64,000 nt of DNA from Phallusia mammillata (taxonomy: Eukaryota; Chordata; Ascidiacea; Phlebobranchia; Ascidiidae): contig QLIY01000348.1 of NCBI GenBank assembly GCA_003260075.1, positions 68,607 to 132,606 of the forward strand. The letters are read 5' to 3'. Shown in pieces: positions 48,801-58,348 of this stretch; positions within the stretch are counted from its first letter, which is position 1, and each line of letters starts with the position of its first letter. Below the pieces are notes generated by a model. That model was not told the DNA's origin. It did no database searches and saw only the letters and a list, made by a program, of their open reading frames with translations. Both the position numbers and the translations under genes were made by a program.

Positions 48801-51800
48801 CAACTCCTCGCATAAACTCTCGACTCTGTTTTCTGCTGAGATAAGTGAATCCTGTAGCTCGGTTATTTGGCGTGTTTTTGCTTCAAGGGCTTGTTCCAAT
48901 GATGAATAATCCTGTTTGTCGACCGTGTCTTCATCTACGTCGGATTGTGCCTTTGTCTTATCGTTTTGATGAACAGTAGATATCTCTTCCTGTAGCTGGT
49001 CGTTGTTGAGTCTGAAAATACGCAAGGGAAAAATATTAACAAGGACTTGTAAAGAAAGTTGGATACAGACCTTAGACGTTCAATTTCGCTTTCCAGGGCA
49101 GACTTCGTATCCTCGCTTTGATTTTTATAGAGAACAACCTCTTTAGATGATTTGTCCCAATCTTTCTGCATTTGCACACATTGACTGTGTAAAAAACATT
49201 TATTAGAATTAGATTTAAAAGAGAAACATTTTATGTTGACCTTTACCAATGCAATAACAAAATGGAATAACAGAGCAGCCTTAACACAAATGATTTTAAT
49301 CAATGGTACGAGTCTCTACAAAAGTACCACATTTTTTTTCACCTTTCATTGCGGTCGGCTCTTTCATTCGCTTCCTTTATTGTTTCTTGCAAGTTGGCCG
49401 TTGTTGTCTTCATGCAATCCATGTCGTTTTGCATATCTTCAATACGCGAATACAGCTGTGTAATCTCCTTCTCAGATTGTTCTTGAGAATGCTGAAAATC
49501 TGCAATCATTGCATCATTTGCTAGCAACTTTTCCATTTGGTTTTCGTTGCTTTTTTGAAGATTTTCGCAATCGTTTCGTAGATTCATATTTTCTTCCTCA
49601 AGGCGTTTGTTTTTATCATTAGCGCACCTGAGAGCTTCGGTTTGAGATTTTAAGGCTTCGTTTATGTTATTGGTTTCAATCTTATTCTTCTCCACTAGGT
49701 TAAACTTTTCCTCCTGAATAACCTGAACACGCCTGATCAGTTCCTCTCCAGCAAGCTGCGTATCATCTAAGCATCTTCTTGTATCCGCTTCTAACTTCTG
49801 GACCTCTTCCAGCTTTCTTCTTAGGTCATCAATCTCCTGGACACGCTCCGAAAGTTCCTTTTTACTTTTTGATTTGACTTCTTGAAGCTTTTCACGAAGC
49901 AATGAGGTTTCCACTTGAGCTTTTTGTAAACTTTCTCGTAGGGAATTTACTTCGGCATGTTCGGCACCTGACGAGGTCTGTTGTTGCATCATAATTAGCT
50001 CGGCCTTTTCCTCTTGAACCTTTTGCATCCGCGAAACAAGTTGGTCACAAACTCCTTGGGTTTCTGAGAGTTGGTTCTTCAATTCTTCTTCCACCTGTTT
50101 GGAGAGCTCCAAGTCGCATTGCACTTTCCTCAATTCACAGCTTAGATCATTTTCTTTGCCTTCCAGTTCCCCGACTAACAAATGTAGTCTCACGTTTTCC
50201 TCATGTGAATCCTCGCTTTTTGTGATGCCTGGAAGGCTATCGATGTTCCCAGAGGTATCATGTGGATTATCCCTGCAACATTAAATTATAGGTTACTTGT
50301 TTTTGTATAAAAGTATTTTTAATTAGCAGAATAGGTGTGGTATAAGATAGTCTATCTACACTTCAGTTTTTCGAAGTAAGTACAATACTAAGTTAACCGA
50401 GATATCAATGCGACTCATAAAACAACACAAATCTTACCTGAATTTAACAATCTCTTCTTCCAGTTCTGCTATTTTGTGTTGATTTTCAATCTCTCGGGAC
50501 CAAAGATGAGTTAGAATTTTGGTACTGCACACCAGAGTTTCCGCTATTACATGACTTTCGCCGGCGTCTCGCTTAAGGCCCTCCAGTTCGCCCAAGCCAT
50601 CAGCTCGCGGACTTTCTTCCTGCCCGACCAGTTCGTCTAAAGTCAAACCATCTATAGAATCAACGTACCCCACAACCGTAGCTTCTAGTTCGCGGTCAGA
50701 AGGCTGAGCAATGTCAAGCTCCACCTCAAGACCGTCGAGTTGTGGAACACGTGGTGTAGCCGCAAGATCACCAAGAGCCAGTGTCGGGACAGGGGAAACA
50801 CCACGTTGAGCGGCTTTAGGTTGGCTAGCCTGTATTGAGCGCAGTGTGTCGACGCAAGAATCCACAACGGATTTTAATCGATTTTTAAGATTTGCTCCGA
50901 TCCGTGCCTGCACATCCCTCACGCTTGATTTTATCCTGAGCGTTTGGAGTTCGGCTAGAAGCGAGCGCTGACGTGTCGCCATCTCATTTGTCTCCAGCAT
51001 CAGTTGCATGTTGGCGCGCTCAAAGGAATCAGAGAGCTGACCCTGTTTGGTGCAGATAGAAAAAGTGTGACGGAAAATGCGCACATGCAATCAGGCAGCA
51101 AAATGGATTAATCGATTTGATTTGTGCTATAAAAACATCAAACATAATTAAAACTTGCAAATGACACGACAGTTGCATTTGTAACCAGAAAATCAAAACC
51201 ACTCGTGCAAAAAGTCAAACCTGTTGGTCCGAAAGTTTAGCTTCCAGTTTTTCTTTATCTGCATGATGACTTTTGCACTTTGCTTCCAGTGAACACTTTT
51301 CGGAGATCGCAATTTCCAACTGATCCTGCAGCAGATCGAAGGAAGTAACTTTGTGTTTTTGATTGTCAAGTTGTGACTTTAGAGTCTCGATGTGATCCTG
51401 CCAAAACGAAAAAAGCTTTCATTAATTTTCAATATATTACTTGTTTTTGAATTGTATGGGAAATAAAACGTGCATTTGGACATTCATAAATATAAATATA
51501 ATAACTTGACTGACCACAAAAGGCTGGTCAAGAGAAAACAGTATTAGAACAGTACTGATGAAGGCGTAGCGAAAAAAGGACGTCGAAATATTGAAGAAGT
51601 TGCATACCGGGGGAGCAAAAGATAGTTTGCAAAAAACATTTATTCACATTTAGATGGATTTCAACGTTTTCTTCATGAGTTGCTGCGTTGAGTTTTCTCT
51701 GAAGTTATTAAATTTTATTAACCTGCAAGTCCGAAATGCGCTTTGTCAGCTTCTCTGTCATGTTTGCATTGAGTTCCTGCTCAGATTCATACTTTTCCTT

Positions 51801-54800
51801 GTACTCAGTCAAATTAGACATTTCTTCCTGCAGAGACCTAGACAGCAAACACAAAAGACGCCGATGTTTTAAAGCTACTCGAAAGGGTAATTGGCAAACA
51901 AAAAACTTGCTTTTATACCATGTACCTTATTTTCTGATTTAGCTTTTTATTCTTTTCGTTTGCTTCACTGCTTTCATTGCTCAGTTCATCTTCCATGCTT
52001 CGAATTTGTTCTGTCAGACATGTTTTAACCACCTCCAGTGCGGAGCATCTGTAATGGTATTAAACATATAATAGCGGTTAAATACATTAGGAGCATACAG
52101 AAACTGCATCAGTTCTGTTTGGTCGAGTGCCGAACAATTTACATTAATGCTTGCCTATAATTTAATAAAATTACATGTATCTCGTATAATACTCGACTAG
52201 TTGTCGTTTTTCTGATATTTGAGTTGCTGCCGACTTTTTAAGTCGTGTATGAGTACAGGCCGATGTGGGAAAACTTTTTTAATCTTAAGTCGTAACAAAA
52301 ATATAGCTTGATAGTTTGTTAATGTAATCCGAATGTAAGGTTCAACGGTTGGGCAAAATGTTATGACCAAAATTGGCAATGTGATACTATATCAAATATG
52401 TGACTAACATAACCACAGGTCAGTGCATTAAACCAACTCAATTTAGCGATAACGTTATAAACACATCTTATAACCAATGTTTTGTTACACCTTTGTGCAC
52501 ACAGAGCAAGCGTTGCAGCCGTTGTCACGGTAACGTTATGACAACACAAAGCAAACACTGATATTAAACGTTGTAGCAAACCTGTCACTGAGAGCTGTAC
52601 ATTCGTTCTTTAAAACAGAGACCTCCTCATTAGATTCCTTTAGCTTCTTCTGTAGAGTAGCGTCTGATTTTCCTCTGTCAGAACACTGAAAAAGGCCATG
52701 TGATAACATTCAGCACTACCATCATACGGTTCTTTATATTTACACAGCTCCGATACTATTTCGGTTATGTCATAGGAGAAAAGTCCACATACTTTTGCTG
52801 AGAGAAGCGCGTTCTCTTCCGCGAGCTTAGCCAGTTTGTCCACAAGCTGGTTGGTTTCGTTTTCAGACACAGCCAACTTATTCCTCAGGTTGCTACTCTC
52901 CTTCTTTAGGTCGTCAAGCAATGATTTTTCAGCGTCGATAACAACTGTAACAAAACTGATGCATAATCAGCTTTTTTGCATTGTACTGACTCTTACCTAA
53001 GCTGTCTTCAAGCTTTTTACAGTGATCGCCCAAATCCTTGTTTTGTAGCTTGAGGTTGGCTTGCTGATTTTGCGAACTTGTCAGTTGGTCTTCTAGATTG
53101 ATCACCTTGCATCGCAACAAAGCTTCGGATTGCTCCAGTTCCGCAATTCGCTCCTTCCGAAATACAACACAATTTCATTGAGCAAAAAGTAAAGTTCATG
53201 CTTTTATTATAGTAAAGATGATAAAATTCATAACTAGGAGCAGCCCTGTATAACGATATGAGGCTTTTATGGACCTAGCGCACTATAATGGTTTTCTTAG
53301 GGTCTATTACCAAAATTAAATTAAAAGTTGTTAAGTTAGGTCATTGTACGGAAATGGCTTTACAACATGAAATATAAGCGTCATTTAAGGGTATTGAAAG
53401 GAAACCTATGGCATTTGCTAAACATGCGGTATATCGTGTAAGAGCACATCATGTATGGTCACAGCTGTATGTTTTTCAGGTGATCGTACAAAAGATTAGG
53501 CACAAAAGCCACCATTGTACTTGCGGCTCACTGCTATCTCTGTATACTCACGTCTTGGCGCGAGTGCTTTGGCATTGTGGTCGGGCCTGTATCTTATTTC
53601 GGTGTTAGGAAACTGACAGGGAACTAACACCTAACCATTCCATGCAATTTGCCACTATCCGTATACAGTACTACTTCTCCACATGTAAACATTTGTAACA
53701 CAGTTACAGTGCAAGACATATCTAAAAGTTTTGTACCCTACCCCTTTAATTGAAAACAAATGTTTGTTTTTACTGAATAAAGATGTCGAATAGAGCTAAA
53801 CTGCGGAATTCTGGTCGCTAGTAGTTTGTTTAACAATACGTCACCTAGCAACCACTTTCACTGGGATCTCGTTGTCCGTTTACTTAATACACAACATATA
53901 TTGCACCACGTGGGCATAACTGGGCAAATAAACTTGCTTGCGCTTCAGTGACTACCTCTCACTCTCTCAAGAATAAAACCCGCGCGTTTCGATTTAAATA
54001 CAGTACATCTGTCACAACAGAGGACATTGTGAGCTGCCATTGTGCTATACGCGTACCAAAGCATAGATCTGTTATGGTTTCATACAGTTGATACCTTACA
54101 AATCCCCGTCCAACGGTTGAAACATAAAATTCATTGCTGTCTACAATAAACCATGTTTATTCGTCAATGTAAACTGCTTGCTGTTGAGAATATCAATTCA
54201 ACTCATGCTTTACGTTTCTGTACACGAATAAGTCTGGTTACACACCGTCCGATAGATTGCTGATTAGCTGGTTGTTGCTCGCACTTCAACAACACTTCAG
54301 GCGCACTGACTATCGCTCATCGGATGTTTTTCTACCCTGGACTCACATTTCACGCTAAATTGTATAAAGTTCCGAAACCAGTTGCGAAAACCGTTTTGAA
54401 CCACATATCTGATATTTAATCAGACCAATCGACCATCAGGTAACATATATATATCAGCCACATTGGCTACATGTTATGTGATTAAACTAGAATAGAAACG
54501 GAATTAATGAGTTTCTTAATACCATGCAAAAACGCATGTAAACTGGACAACGTAGGGACTTCACATCTACTATACACACCTGGTTGATGTCATTAGTTGA
54601 AGTTTCGGTCCGTTTCATCCAATAACTGACTTGATCTGTCAAACGAGCTATTTCTGCATCCTAAATTTAAATACAAAAGTCATTAGAAACCACCACCGGA
54701 TATTTCACGGCAATAGTTTACCTTGACTTCTGTCAACACACGAAGTTTTTCTTTAAGGTGCAGTTCTGTTTTTTCGCTAGGTGGCGACAGTGAACCAGCA

Positions 54801-57036
54801 ATTTCATTGGAATCGTCCTGTGCCTTTATGGTTTTCATGCGTTCTATCTGTTAAACGTTAAGAGAAAAAGTAGTCGTTTGTAAGAGTGTAAAATGTATGT
54901 TACGTCATTGCATTCAAACGTTATATGATTTCATTGATAAATATGCAAAACTATGTAACTTACTTCGTCCTGGAGACGAGAAATTTCCTTTCGTAATTCC
55001 TTTTTTTCTGTTTGCCATTTAGTCTCTCTCGGGCTTAAATAACGCCCAGATAAAACCATCGGACTTTCCGCTCTGACTTTTTCCTGTAATAAAATGCGTG
55101 AGAAAATGTTTCTGCTGAAATCTGTCAACTCATATTACCTGCAGCTCTCCGTAGGCTCTGTCCAAATTAACGTTTTCGCGATAAAGAAGTTTAAATTGCG
55201 CCTCCAGTGTTTGTCTATCGTCGGGAGTTGCTGGTATATGAAGGTTTTCCGATGACGAAGACCAAGACTCGTCATCACGGGATAGCCGCTGACATGCAAC
55301 AAAGCGTGAGTAAAATAGACCTTTACGTCTTTCGTTTTTGCCATACACCTGAAGCTGACTTGACAGTCTGATAGCATACGGTTCTCTGCTCACTTTTGCA
55401 AGGATTTTCTTTAGTTGCATGCAATACTGGCAAACTTGTTATACTATAATATAGTTTTACTAGTTTGTCGATTTTTATAACATTGCTGTATTCGTGAACA
55501 AAATATGCCAAAACCTTTAATGAAATACACATTCTGTGCAAATATTATGTTTGGCCTAAGGTTTATTACACTGGGTTTTGGATTACCAAACACAAGCCAT
55601 AATACCACACAGCACTATTGCATGCATGCCCATAAGCACGCTTTACCTTGCAGGTTGCCAAGTCCGGTAGAAGGCGTTTTCGAGTTGCAGGACTCTGTAA
55701 TACGAATTTAACTTTCTGCATATATTGTACAGAATAAATTTCAAAGACAAAAGGTTGTCACCATTCTTCCGGCAGTGCTTAGGTCTCCGGTTGAGCTGTA
55801 TCTTTTCATTCCGCTTTTCTTACAAGCATTTAACACCTAGAATGCGTTAATAATGTAAGAAAAACACAATACAACTAACTGTTTCTAAGTACAACACCGA
55901 TATCTTACCGCATGTACGTCATCACTTTGATTAACAGCTCGGTCTTCGGCGTCACTTGATGCAGAAGGATTTTGTGCAGAATTGTAACGTCTCCTTTTAC
56001 CCCCACCAGCGGATTTTGGTCGTTGGGTTTTCTCCACGTCTATAGTAGTAAAAAGTGTTTGAAACAAATGAGTAAATGCACGCATGATGAAACCATAGAG
56101 CAACATTATTTGCAGGAAAGATAAAAGCCAGGATTATATAACAATACAGTTTACATAGCATAATGTTGCGAAAATAAGAATATTTAAGTAGTGAACCTAT
56201 TTGTTATTGTCCATATAGTCATAGTGTTACTACTATTTTTGACAATAAGATGCAATACGTATTGTAACTTACGTTGAAAAAACAATGATTCGTTTTTAAA
56301 TCGATGTTCCACGTTAGAAGGAAGTTTTTTGGGCATTGCCGATTCTTCCTTTGTCATGTGTGCGCTGTCTTCGAAAACGTCAATATTTTCGCACTCTCTG
56401 ATTGTAGTTACGTCATCAAAAGTGCTGTCGTCATCATCTTTGTCCTTTTAAAGAAAGTGAAATAGTAAGTTTGAAACGCTTGAAACAAGTTTGAAACAGG
56501 TTTTCATAGTTGCTGTGTTATTTTAACAAGAGAAAAACTTACTGTGGGTGAATTGTCCCTCAAAGACACAAATTAGTTTAGGCGCGGTCGTTGCAGTCAA
56601 GTGCAACGAAAAGGCTTTTTTACCTGGCGCAGATACAGCATTGAGACAAACACACCTAACTTTGCATCAAGAAACTTGCCATAAAAGTAAGCGTCAAATT
56701 ACAACACCAAAAATAACTTACGATTTCCTTCCTGGTTTGTCTGTGTTGCCTCGTAACACGGTGAATGAAATCTTCGGCGAGGAATTCACCTTCAAATGCT
56801 TCGTACGAGGCTGTAACGAGTGCAGATTGCTCAGATGTGGGCGATTCTCGGGTCGTGGGATGCCGACATTCATCGCCAGTCATTATATGTTCTGCTTTGT
56901 CTTCCGTGTTGTTTGATGTTTGCCTGTTTACTTCGTCATCAACAGTCGCACATGTTTGTACATTGTGTACAAGCGTGCCCCCCTGCAAGGCGCTTGAGTC
57001 TACGGACGTATGATCTGGCGGTGTACTGGTATCCAT
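21991..57036 (-). CDS. Giant RIM-BP-like protein: coiled coil - SH3 - FN3 - SH3
   Basis: More than 50 minus-strand exons with consistent GT-AG borders run from the ATG at 57036 to a TAA at 21991-21993, about 12.5 kb of coding sequence or roughly 4,000 residues if one transcript. Order: acidic Ser/Thr-rich N-terminus; about 2,900 residues of heptad-rich coiled coil broken by Ser-rich linkers; a Ser-rich exon (29317-30696); SH3; short coiled segment; Arg/Ser-rich linker; FN3; SH3; basic tail. The RIM-BP family (RIMBP2, TSPOAP1) has an N-terminal coiled coil, then SH3, FN3 and SH3 domains, and links RIMs to calcium channels at synapses. The long SH3 RT loops (DSPYKSHDEEIGL here) and FN3 (SNGIPVIGYEISIDG) resemble it. 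Differences: one FN3 instead of three, two SH3 instead of three, and a coiled coil several times too long. Two adjacent genes, or a centrosomal/cytoskeletal relative, are alternatives. Confidence 0.78.
22569..22782. mobile_element. hAT-type MITE (same family as 44511-44745), interrupted by C79
   Basis: Starts CAAGGGTCGGCAACC and ends GGCGGTTGCCGACCATTG, the same inverted termini as the copy at 44511. The left half aligns with that copy up to GGGCAAAATGTT. The next roughly 65 nt are replaced by 79 C (22681-22759), and alignment resumes at GGACCGGCGG. No target duplication is visible (GTGTAGGG versus GAGGCTTC), unlike the perfect one at the other copy. Confidence 0.8.
24055..25940 (-). CDS. FN3 domain spread over three exons
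   Basis: The end of the exon at about 25884-26458 encodes SPTFVVIEKTMG and SMIISWTPPVLDM (FN3 strands A-B with the conserved Trp). A second exon (about 25439-25521) encodes SNGIPVIGYEISIDGERRVQ (strands C-C'). A third (about 24055-24265) encodes DLTRNFLVEVKTVSSVGTLS and RPAEVMYSP (strands F-G), followed by a Ser/Thr/Gln-rich linker. The combined pattern W..P, GY.I..DG and V.V.T.S..G..S.P is a complete fibronectin type III fold, closest in style to RIM-BP FN3 domains. The Arg/Ser-rich region before it may be phosphorylated. Confidence 0.72.
26241..26251. repeat. C11 tract inside a coding exon of the RIM-BP-like gene
   Basis: The exon reads SYSPSFMGG on the minus strand before the tract and PRKPKSRSSEKGAEG after it, but in frames one nucleotide apart. 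No direct repeat flanks this tract. An exon with one G fewer (on the coding strand) would stay open. Confidence 0.85.
26686..27182 (-). CDS. First SH3 domain (two exons)
   Basis: Exon at about 26940-27182 encodes a Pro/Ser-rich lead-in, then HRIFVAKRDYAPSARSDD, DLPVLAGDTVVAIGNPDK and ends GDGK before GTATGA. Exon at about 26686-26786 continues VRGKIGFVPLAHLVAAEQ and a Lys-rich stretch. AKRDYAP, LPVLAGDTVVAIG and GKIGFVPLAHLV correspond to the ALYDY, G-D-x-h-x-h and G-h-h-P-x-N-h SH3 motifs, with the usual Asn replaced by His. Its position after the coiled coil and before FN3 is that of SH3-1 in RIM-BPs. Confidence 0.7.
29089..29274. mobile_element. hAT-type MITE with intact target duplication
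   Basis: Termini CAGGGGTTTTTAACCTGGGG and AAAAAGGTTAAGAACCACTG are inverted repeats of the common hAT form. A perfect 8-bp target duplication ATATAGAG flanks it at 29081-29088 and 29275-29282. 186 bp, no coding capacity, in an intron of the coiled-coil gene. Confidence 0.92.
29317..30696 (-). CDS. Large Ser-rich exon between coiled-coil blocks
   Basis: A single 1.38-kb exon begins with a leucine heptad stretch (RENASLRERIDNLRQALND), then about 330 residues very rich in Ser, Pro, Asp and Lys, likely disordered, with runs such as SSSSSSSESVS. It ends with another coiled coil (KREARKWFQEV-type spacing and LAELESELDRLQDIEDK). The donor GTAAGC follows DIEDK. It separates the long N-terminal coiled coil from the SH3/FN3 tail. 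Confidence 0.75.
31048..31232. mobile_element. hAT-type MITE with intact target duplication
   Basis: 185 bp with ends CAGAGTTG and CAACTCTG and a perfect 8-bp target duplication GTTCGTAG at 31040-31047 and 31233-31240. The interior is GGCCC-rich and non-coding. A different family from the 29-kb and 44-kb elements. Confidence 0.9.
33081..33413. repeat. 161-bp direct duplication joined by C11
   Basis: Copy 1 at 33081-33241 and copy 2 at 33253-33413 start TACTAAGTTATGAAACGTAA and end GCGTTTGCATCAG. Eleven C lie at 33242-33252. The copies differ at several sites (for example CACATCT/CGCATCT and GCATATGC/GCACATGC), about 5 percent. Confidence 0.92.
36606..36634. repeat. C29 homopolymer in an intron
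   Basis: Twenty-nine C with no flanking duplication seen, 110 bp before the duplicated segment at 36745. Confidence 0.95.
36745..37157. repeat. ~200-bp direct duplication joined by C12
   Basis: Copy 1 begins GAATTCTGTTGCCTTTGCGA at 36745 and runs to 36948. Twelve C fill 36949-36960, and copy 2 runs from 36961 to about 37157. The copies differ by substitutions and small indels, roughly 8 percent, the most diverged of the eight pairs. Confidence 0.9.
40020..40317. mobile_element. Probable hAT-type MITE, old copy
   Basis: Left end CACAGTTGTAAACGGGCCGG and right end (other strand) CGGAGTTGTAAAGTCGGGC form imperfect inverted termini. The inside is rich in GCCC blocks like the 31-kb element. No clear target duplication. 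Confidence 0.5.
41765..41887. repeat. 56-bp direct duplication joined by C11, covering an exon end
   Basis: Copies at 41765-41820 and 41832-41887 (TGACCTCACTTACCCTTCGT onward) with eleven C between them and one T/A difference. The second copy contains the donor and last codons of a coiled-coil exon (41845-42192). The first is an unused duplicate of that exon end. Confidence 0.92.
42406..42563. mobile_element. hAT-type MITE, degenerate
   Basis: Ends TAGTGGTTCTTAACCTGGAG and AAAAGTTAAGAATCACTG are the inverted hAT termini also seen at 29 kb. The flanks ACTTATTG and GCTTATAA retain a 5-of-8 target duplication. About 158 bp in an intron. Confidence 0.72.
44511..44745. mobile_element. hAT-type MITE with intact target duplication
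   Basis: 235 bp, starting CAGGGGTCGGCAACC and ending GGTTGCCGACCACTG, with a perfect 8-bp target duplication TGTTAAAG at 44503-44510 and 44746-44753. Reference copy for the C-interrupted relative at 22569. Confidence 0.93.
45737..45832. repeat. C96 homopolymer in an intron
   Basis: The longest C tract in the window, between coiled-coil exons ending at about 45688 and starting at about 45926. No duplicated flank. Confidence 0.95.
46236..46409. repeat. Direct duplication joined by C10
   Basis: A segment of about 80 nt beginning TGGCAAAAATACATGGCAAA occurs at 46236-46315 and 46326-46409, with ten C at 46316-46325. Differences are one G/A and a 5-nt TTCAT insertion. The open frame across it is a by-product. 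Confidence 0.9.
47922..49011 (-). CDS. Coiled-coil exon of the giant gene
   Basis: A 1.09-kb exon starting LNNDQLQEEISTVHQNDKTK, with about 170 residues of leucine heptads, then a Ser/Thr/Asp-rich linker (including NLIDFDSDIGTADEGQVD), and ending in a second heptad stretch RLRSENQRLVAMMRIAQDK before a GTACAA donor. The frame stays open past the donor to a stop at 47811, so intron retention would give a truncated form. Confidence 0.7.
49342..50273 (-). CDS. Coiled-coil exon with internally repeated blocks
   Basis: A 0.93-kb exon, almost all heptad repeat. Two blocks are alike: CDQLVSRMQKVQEEKAELI and GEELIRRVQVIQEEKFNLV, spaced about 70 residues apart, indicating internal duplication within the rod. 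It ends in NERADRNER-like charged sequence before GTGAAA. Confidence 0.72.
50439..51042 (-). CDS. Coiled-coil/linker exon of the giant gene
   Basis: About 200 residues. Heptad start (GQLSDSFERANMQLMLETNE), a middle without heptads (VSPVPTLALGDLAATPRVP) and a conserved-looking acidic block DSIDGLTLDELVGQEESPR, then a final heptad IAELEEEIVKFR and a GTAAGA donor. No catalytic motif recognised. Confidence 0.68.
51555..51592 (+). ncRNA. Degenerate hammerhead-ribozyme-like motif
   Basis: CTGATGA (51555-51561) followed by a 5-bp helix GGCGT/ACGTC with a 12-nt loop, then GAAA (51585-51588) and TATT. The arrangement mirrors the intact-looking motif at 59154. Where that one has GAAAC-GTC, this has GAAAT-ATT, a compensatory change. 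Stem I pairing next to the core is lost, so activity is unlikely. Antisense to the coiled-coil gene, in an intron. Confidence 0.3.
56722..57036 (-). CDS. N-terminal coding exon of the giant gene
   Basis: Begins MDTSTPPDHTSVDSSALQGG and continues with an acidic Ser/Thr-rich segment to HRVTRQHRQTRKEI before GTAAGT. An in-frame TAA precedes the ATG, and an acceptor-like AG lies 12 nt upstream, so the mRNA 5' end is spliced on from elsewhere. No domain recognised. Confidence 0.72.
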
Positions 57037-57284
57037 TGCTTATCTGGTCTGTTATGAAAATAGTTTCCTTAACTACGAGTACCGTACAGAAACCTCGGCC
57101 AATACATATCGGAAATGATAGTTTGCACCAAAAAACTACTCTTGGCAGATCGCAACCTTAAACCCTAAAAAACTTAACAAACGCAAAAAATGTTAAAGTC
57201 TTACATCTGATAATAATCAGTAAAGTTGGCCAGGTGATAACGCGTTTCCTGATTGCTAAACAACTAAATGAACAATCATCCACT

Positions 57285-57480
57285 CTATCCATAATAGGTT
57301 TGTGGTAATACTACGCCTAGGTACCTGTAAGGGTTACCATTGTTGATTGGGGAACCATTAATCCGGCACCTAACATGATATCTAATTTCTGCCACATTGA
57401 TTGTTGTTCTGCCAGATGAGTTTTTCTTTTCAATTGTTACGTAGAAATTCCACAAAATGCATTGATCACTGTTCTCTGAA
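57285..57480 (-). pseudogene. Possible LINE reverse-transcriptase remnant
   Basis: Minus-strand frame containing RCRINGSPINNGNPYRYLGV, the shape of the end of a non-LTR reverse-transcriptase palm (I-N-G...YLGV). Only about 60 residues are left, with no endonuclease or catalytic YADD visible. Weak support. Confidence 0.35.
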
Positions 57481-57571
57481 GTACTGCTATAATGTTCATT
57501 GTTAAATTTTAGCACACACAACCATATTAACATTCGTCATTAGCACTACCAGATTATACATTACTAAAAGA

Positions 57572-57927
57572 CAGGGTTGCCATCGACACAGAGCTTAAAA
57601 TAAGGACAACCGAAAAATAAGTTTCCATACGAAACAAAACAAATGTTTTCGAACAAATTTTTGAATTTATACAAACCATGACATATCACATGCCATATTT
57701 TTTTGCCAGAAACAATCTTTTCCAGTAACTCCTTGTTCGTAGAAAATAATTCGTACTTCTTATCTGTTCCAGCAACTCCTTGTTTATAAAGAATACTTCG
57801 TGCATCTCATTAGGTTTACTTTTACTTGTAGCAGGGATTTGACTTGTAATTGTTGAAACTAAGACAAAAAGGACGCAAGTCAAAAAGAAGGACAAATCTT
57901 AGAAATAAGGACGGTATGGCAACCCTG
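57572..57927. mobile_element. hAT-type MITE
   Basis: 356 bp with ends CAGGGTTGCCATCG and GGTATGGCAACCCTG, and an imperfect 8-bp target duplication (CTAAAAGA/CTTATAGA, 6 of 8). Both ends carry the AAGGAC words seen in related families. Confidence 0.75.
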
Positions 57928-58312
57928 CTTATAGATTGCTTGGTCCTAATTAACTTCTGAAAAATGTAACATTTAGGTGAACAGTTGGCATTTGGTTGTA
58001 ATTTAGGTGGACAATACAAAATGTTACCTACATCTTTAAATATCTTTACCAGTGTCGTTCGTTCAGCATTTATGGTGTAGCTTTGAAGTCGTTCGGCAAT
58101 CTTTGCAGAACCTCCATAGCATAGTAATCTTAAACACAAGAAAACTGAAACAAAAGAAAAAAACAACACAAGTTTTGCCAACACAATCAAAGCACCTAAA
58201 TTTCATTTACTTTGAACCGAAAATATGAGAGAAACGCATCAAATCTTTACTTCAACAAGTTGTTTGTTTTGCTCTTGTGTCGCACATTGCAGGGTAGAAA
58301 GGCTGCGGATTA

Positions 58313-58348
58313 TTACGTCACAATCCAATAACCTCATTGGCGGGAAAA
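58313..58348. promoter_or_regulatory. Compact promoter: CRE, two CCAAT boxes, E2F site
   Basis: Within 36 bp lie TTACGTCA (CRE), CCAAT (58325), its inverse ATTGG (58336) and TTGGCGGGAAAA (58337-58348, a near-perfect E2F site). Placed 1.3 kb above the first coding exon of the giant minus-strand gene. A non-coding exon at about 58248-58310 with a GTAAAG donor could connect to the acceptor at 57049. The binding-site match is seen; the target gene is inferred. Confidence 0.5.

Noticed and set aside
57686..57895. 69-codon minus-strand frame as a small membrane protein
   Set aside because: It lies wholly inside the MITE at 57572-57927.
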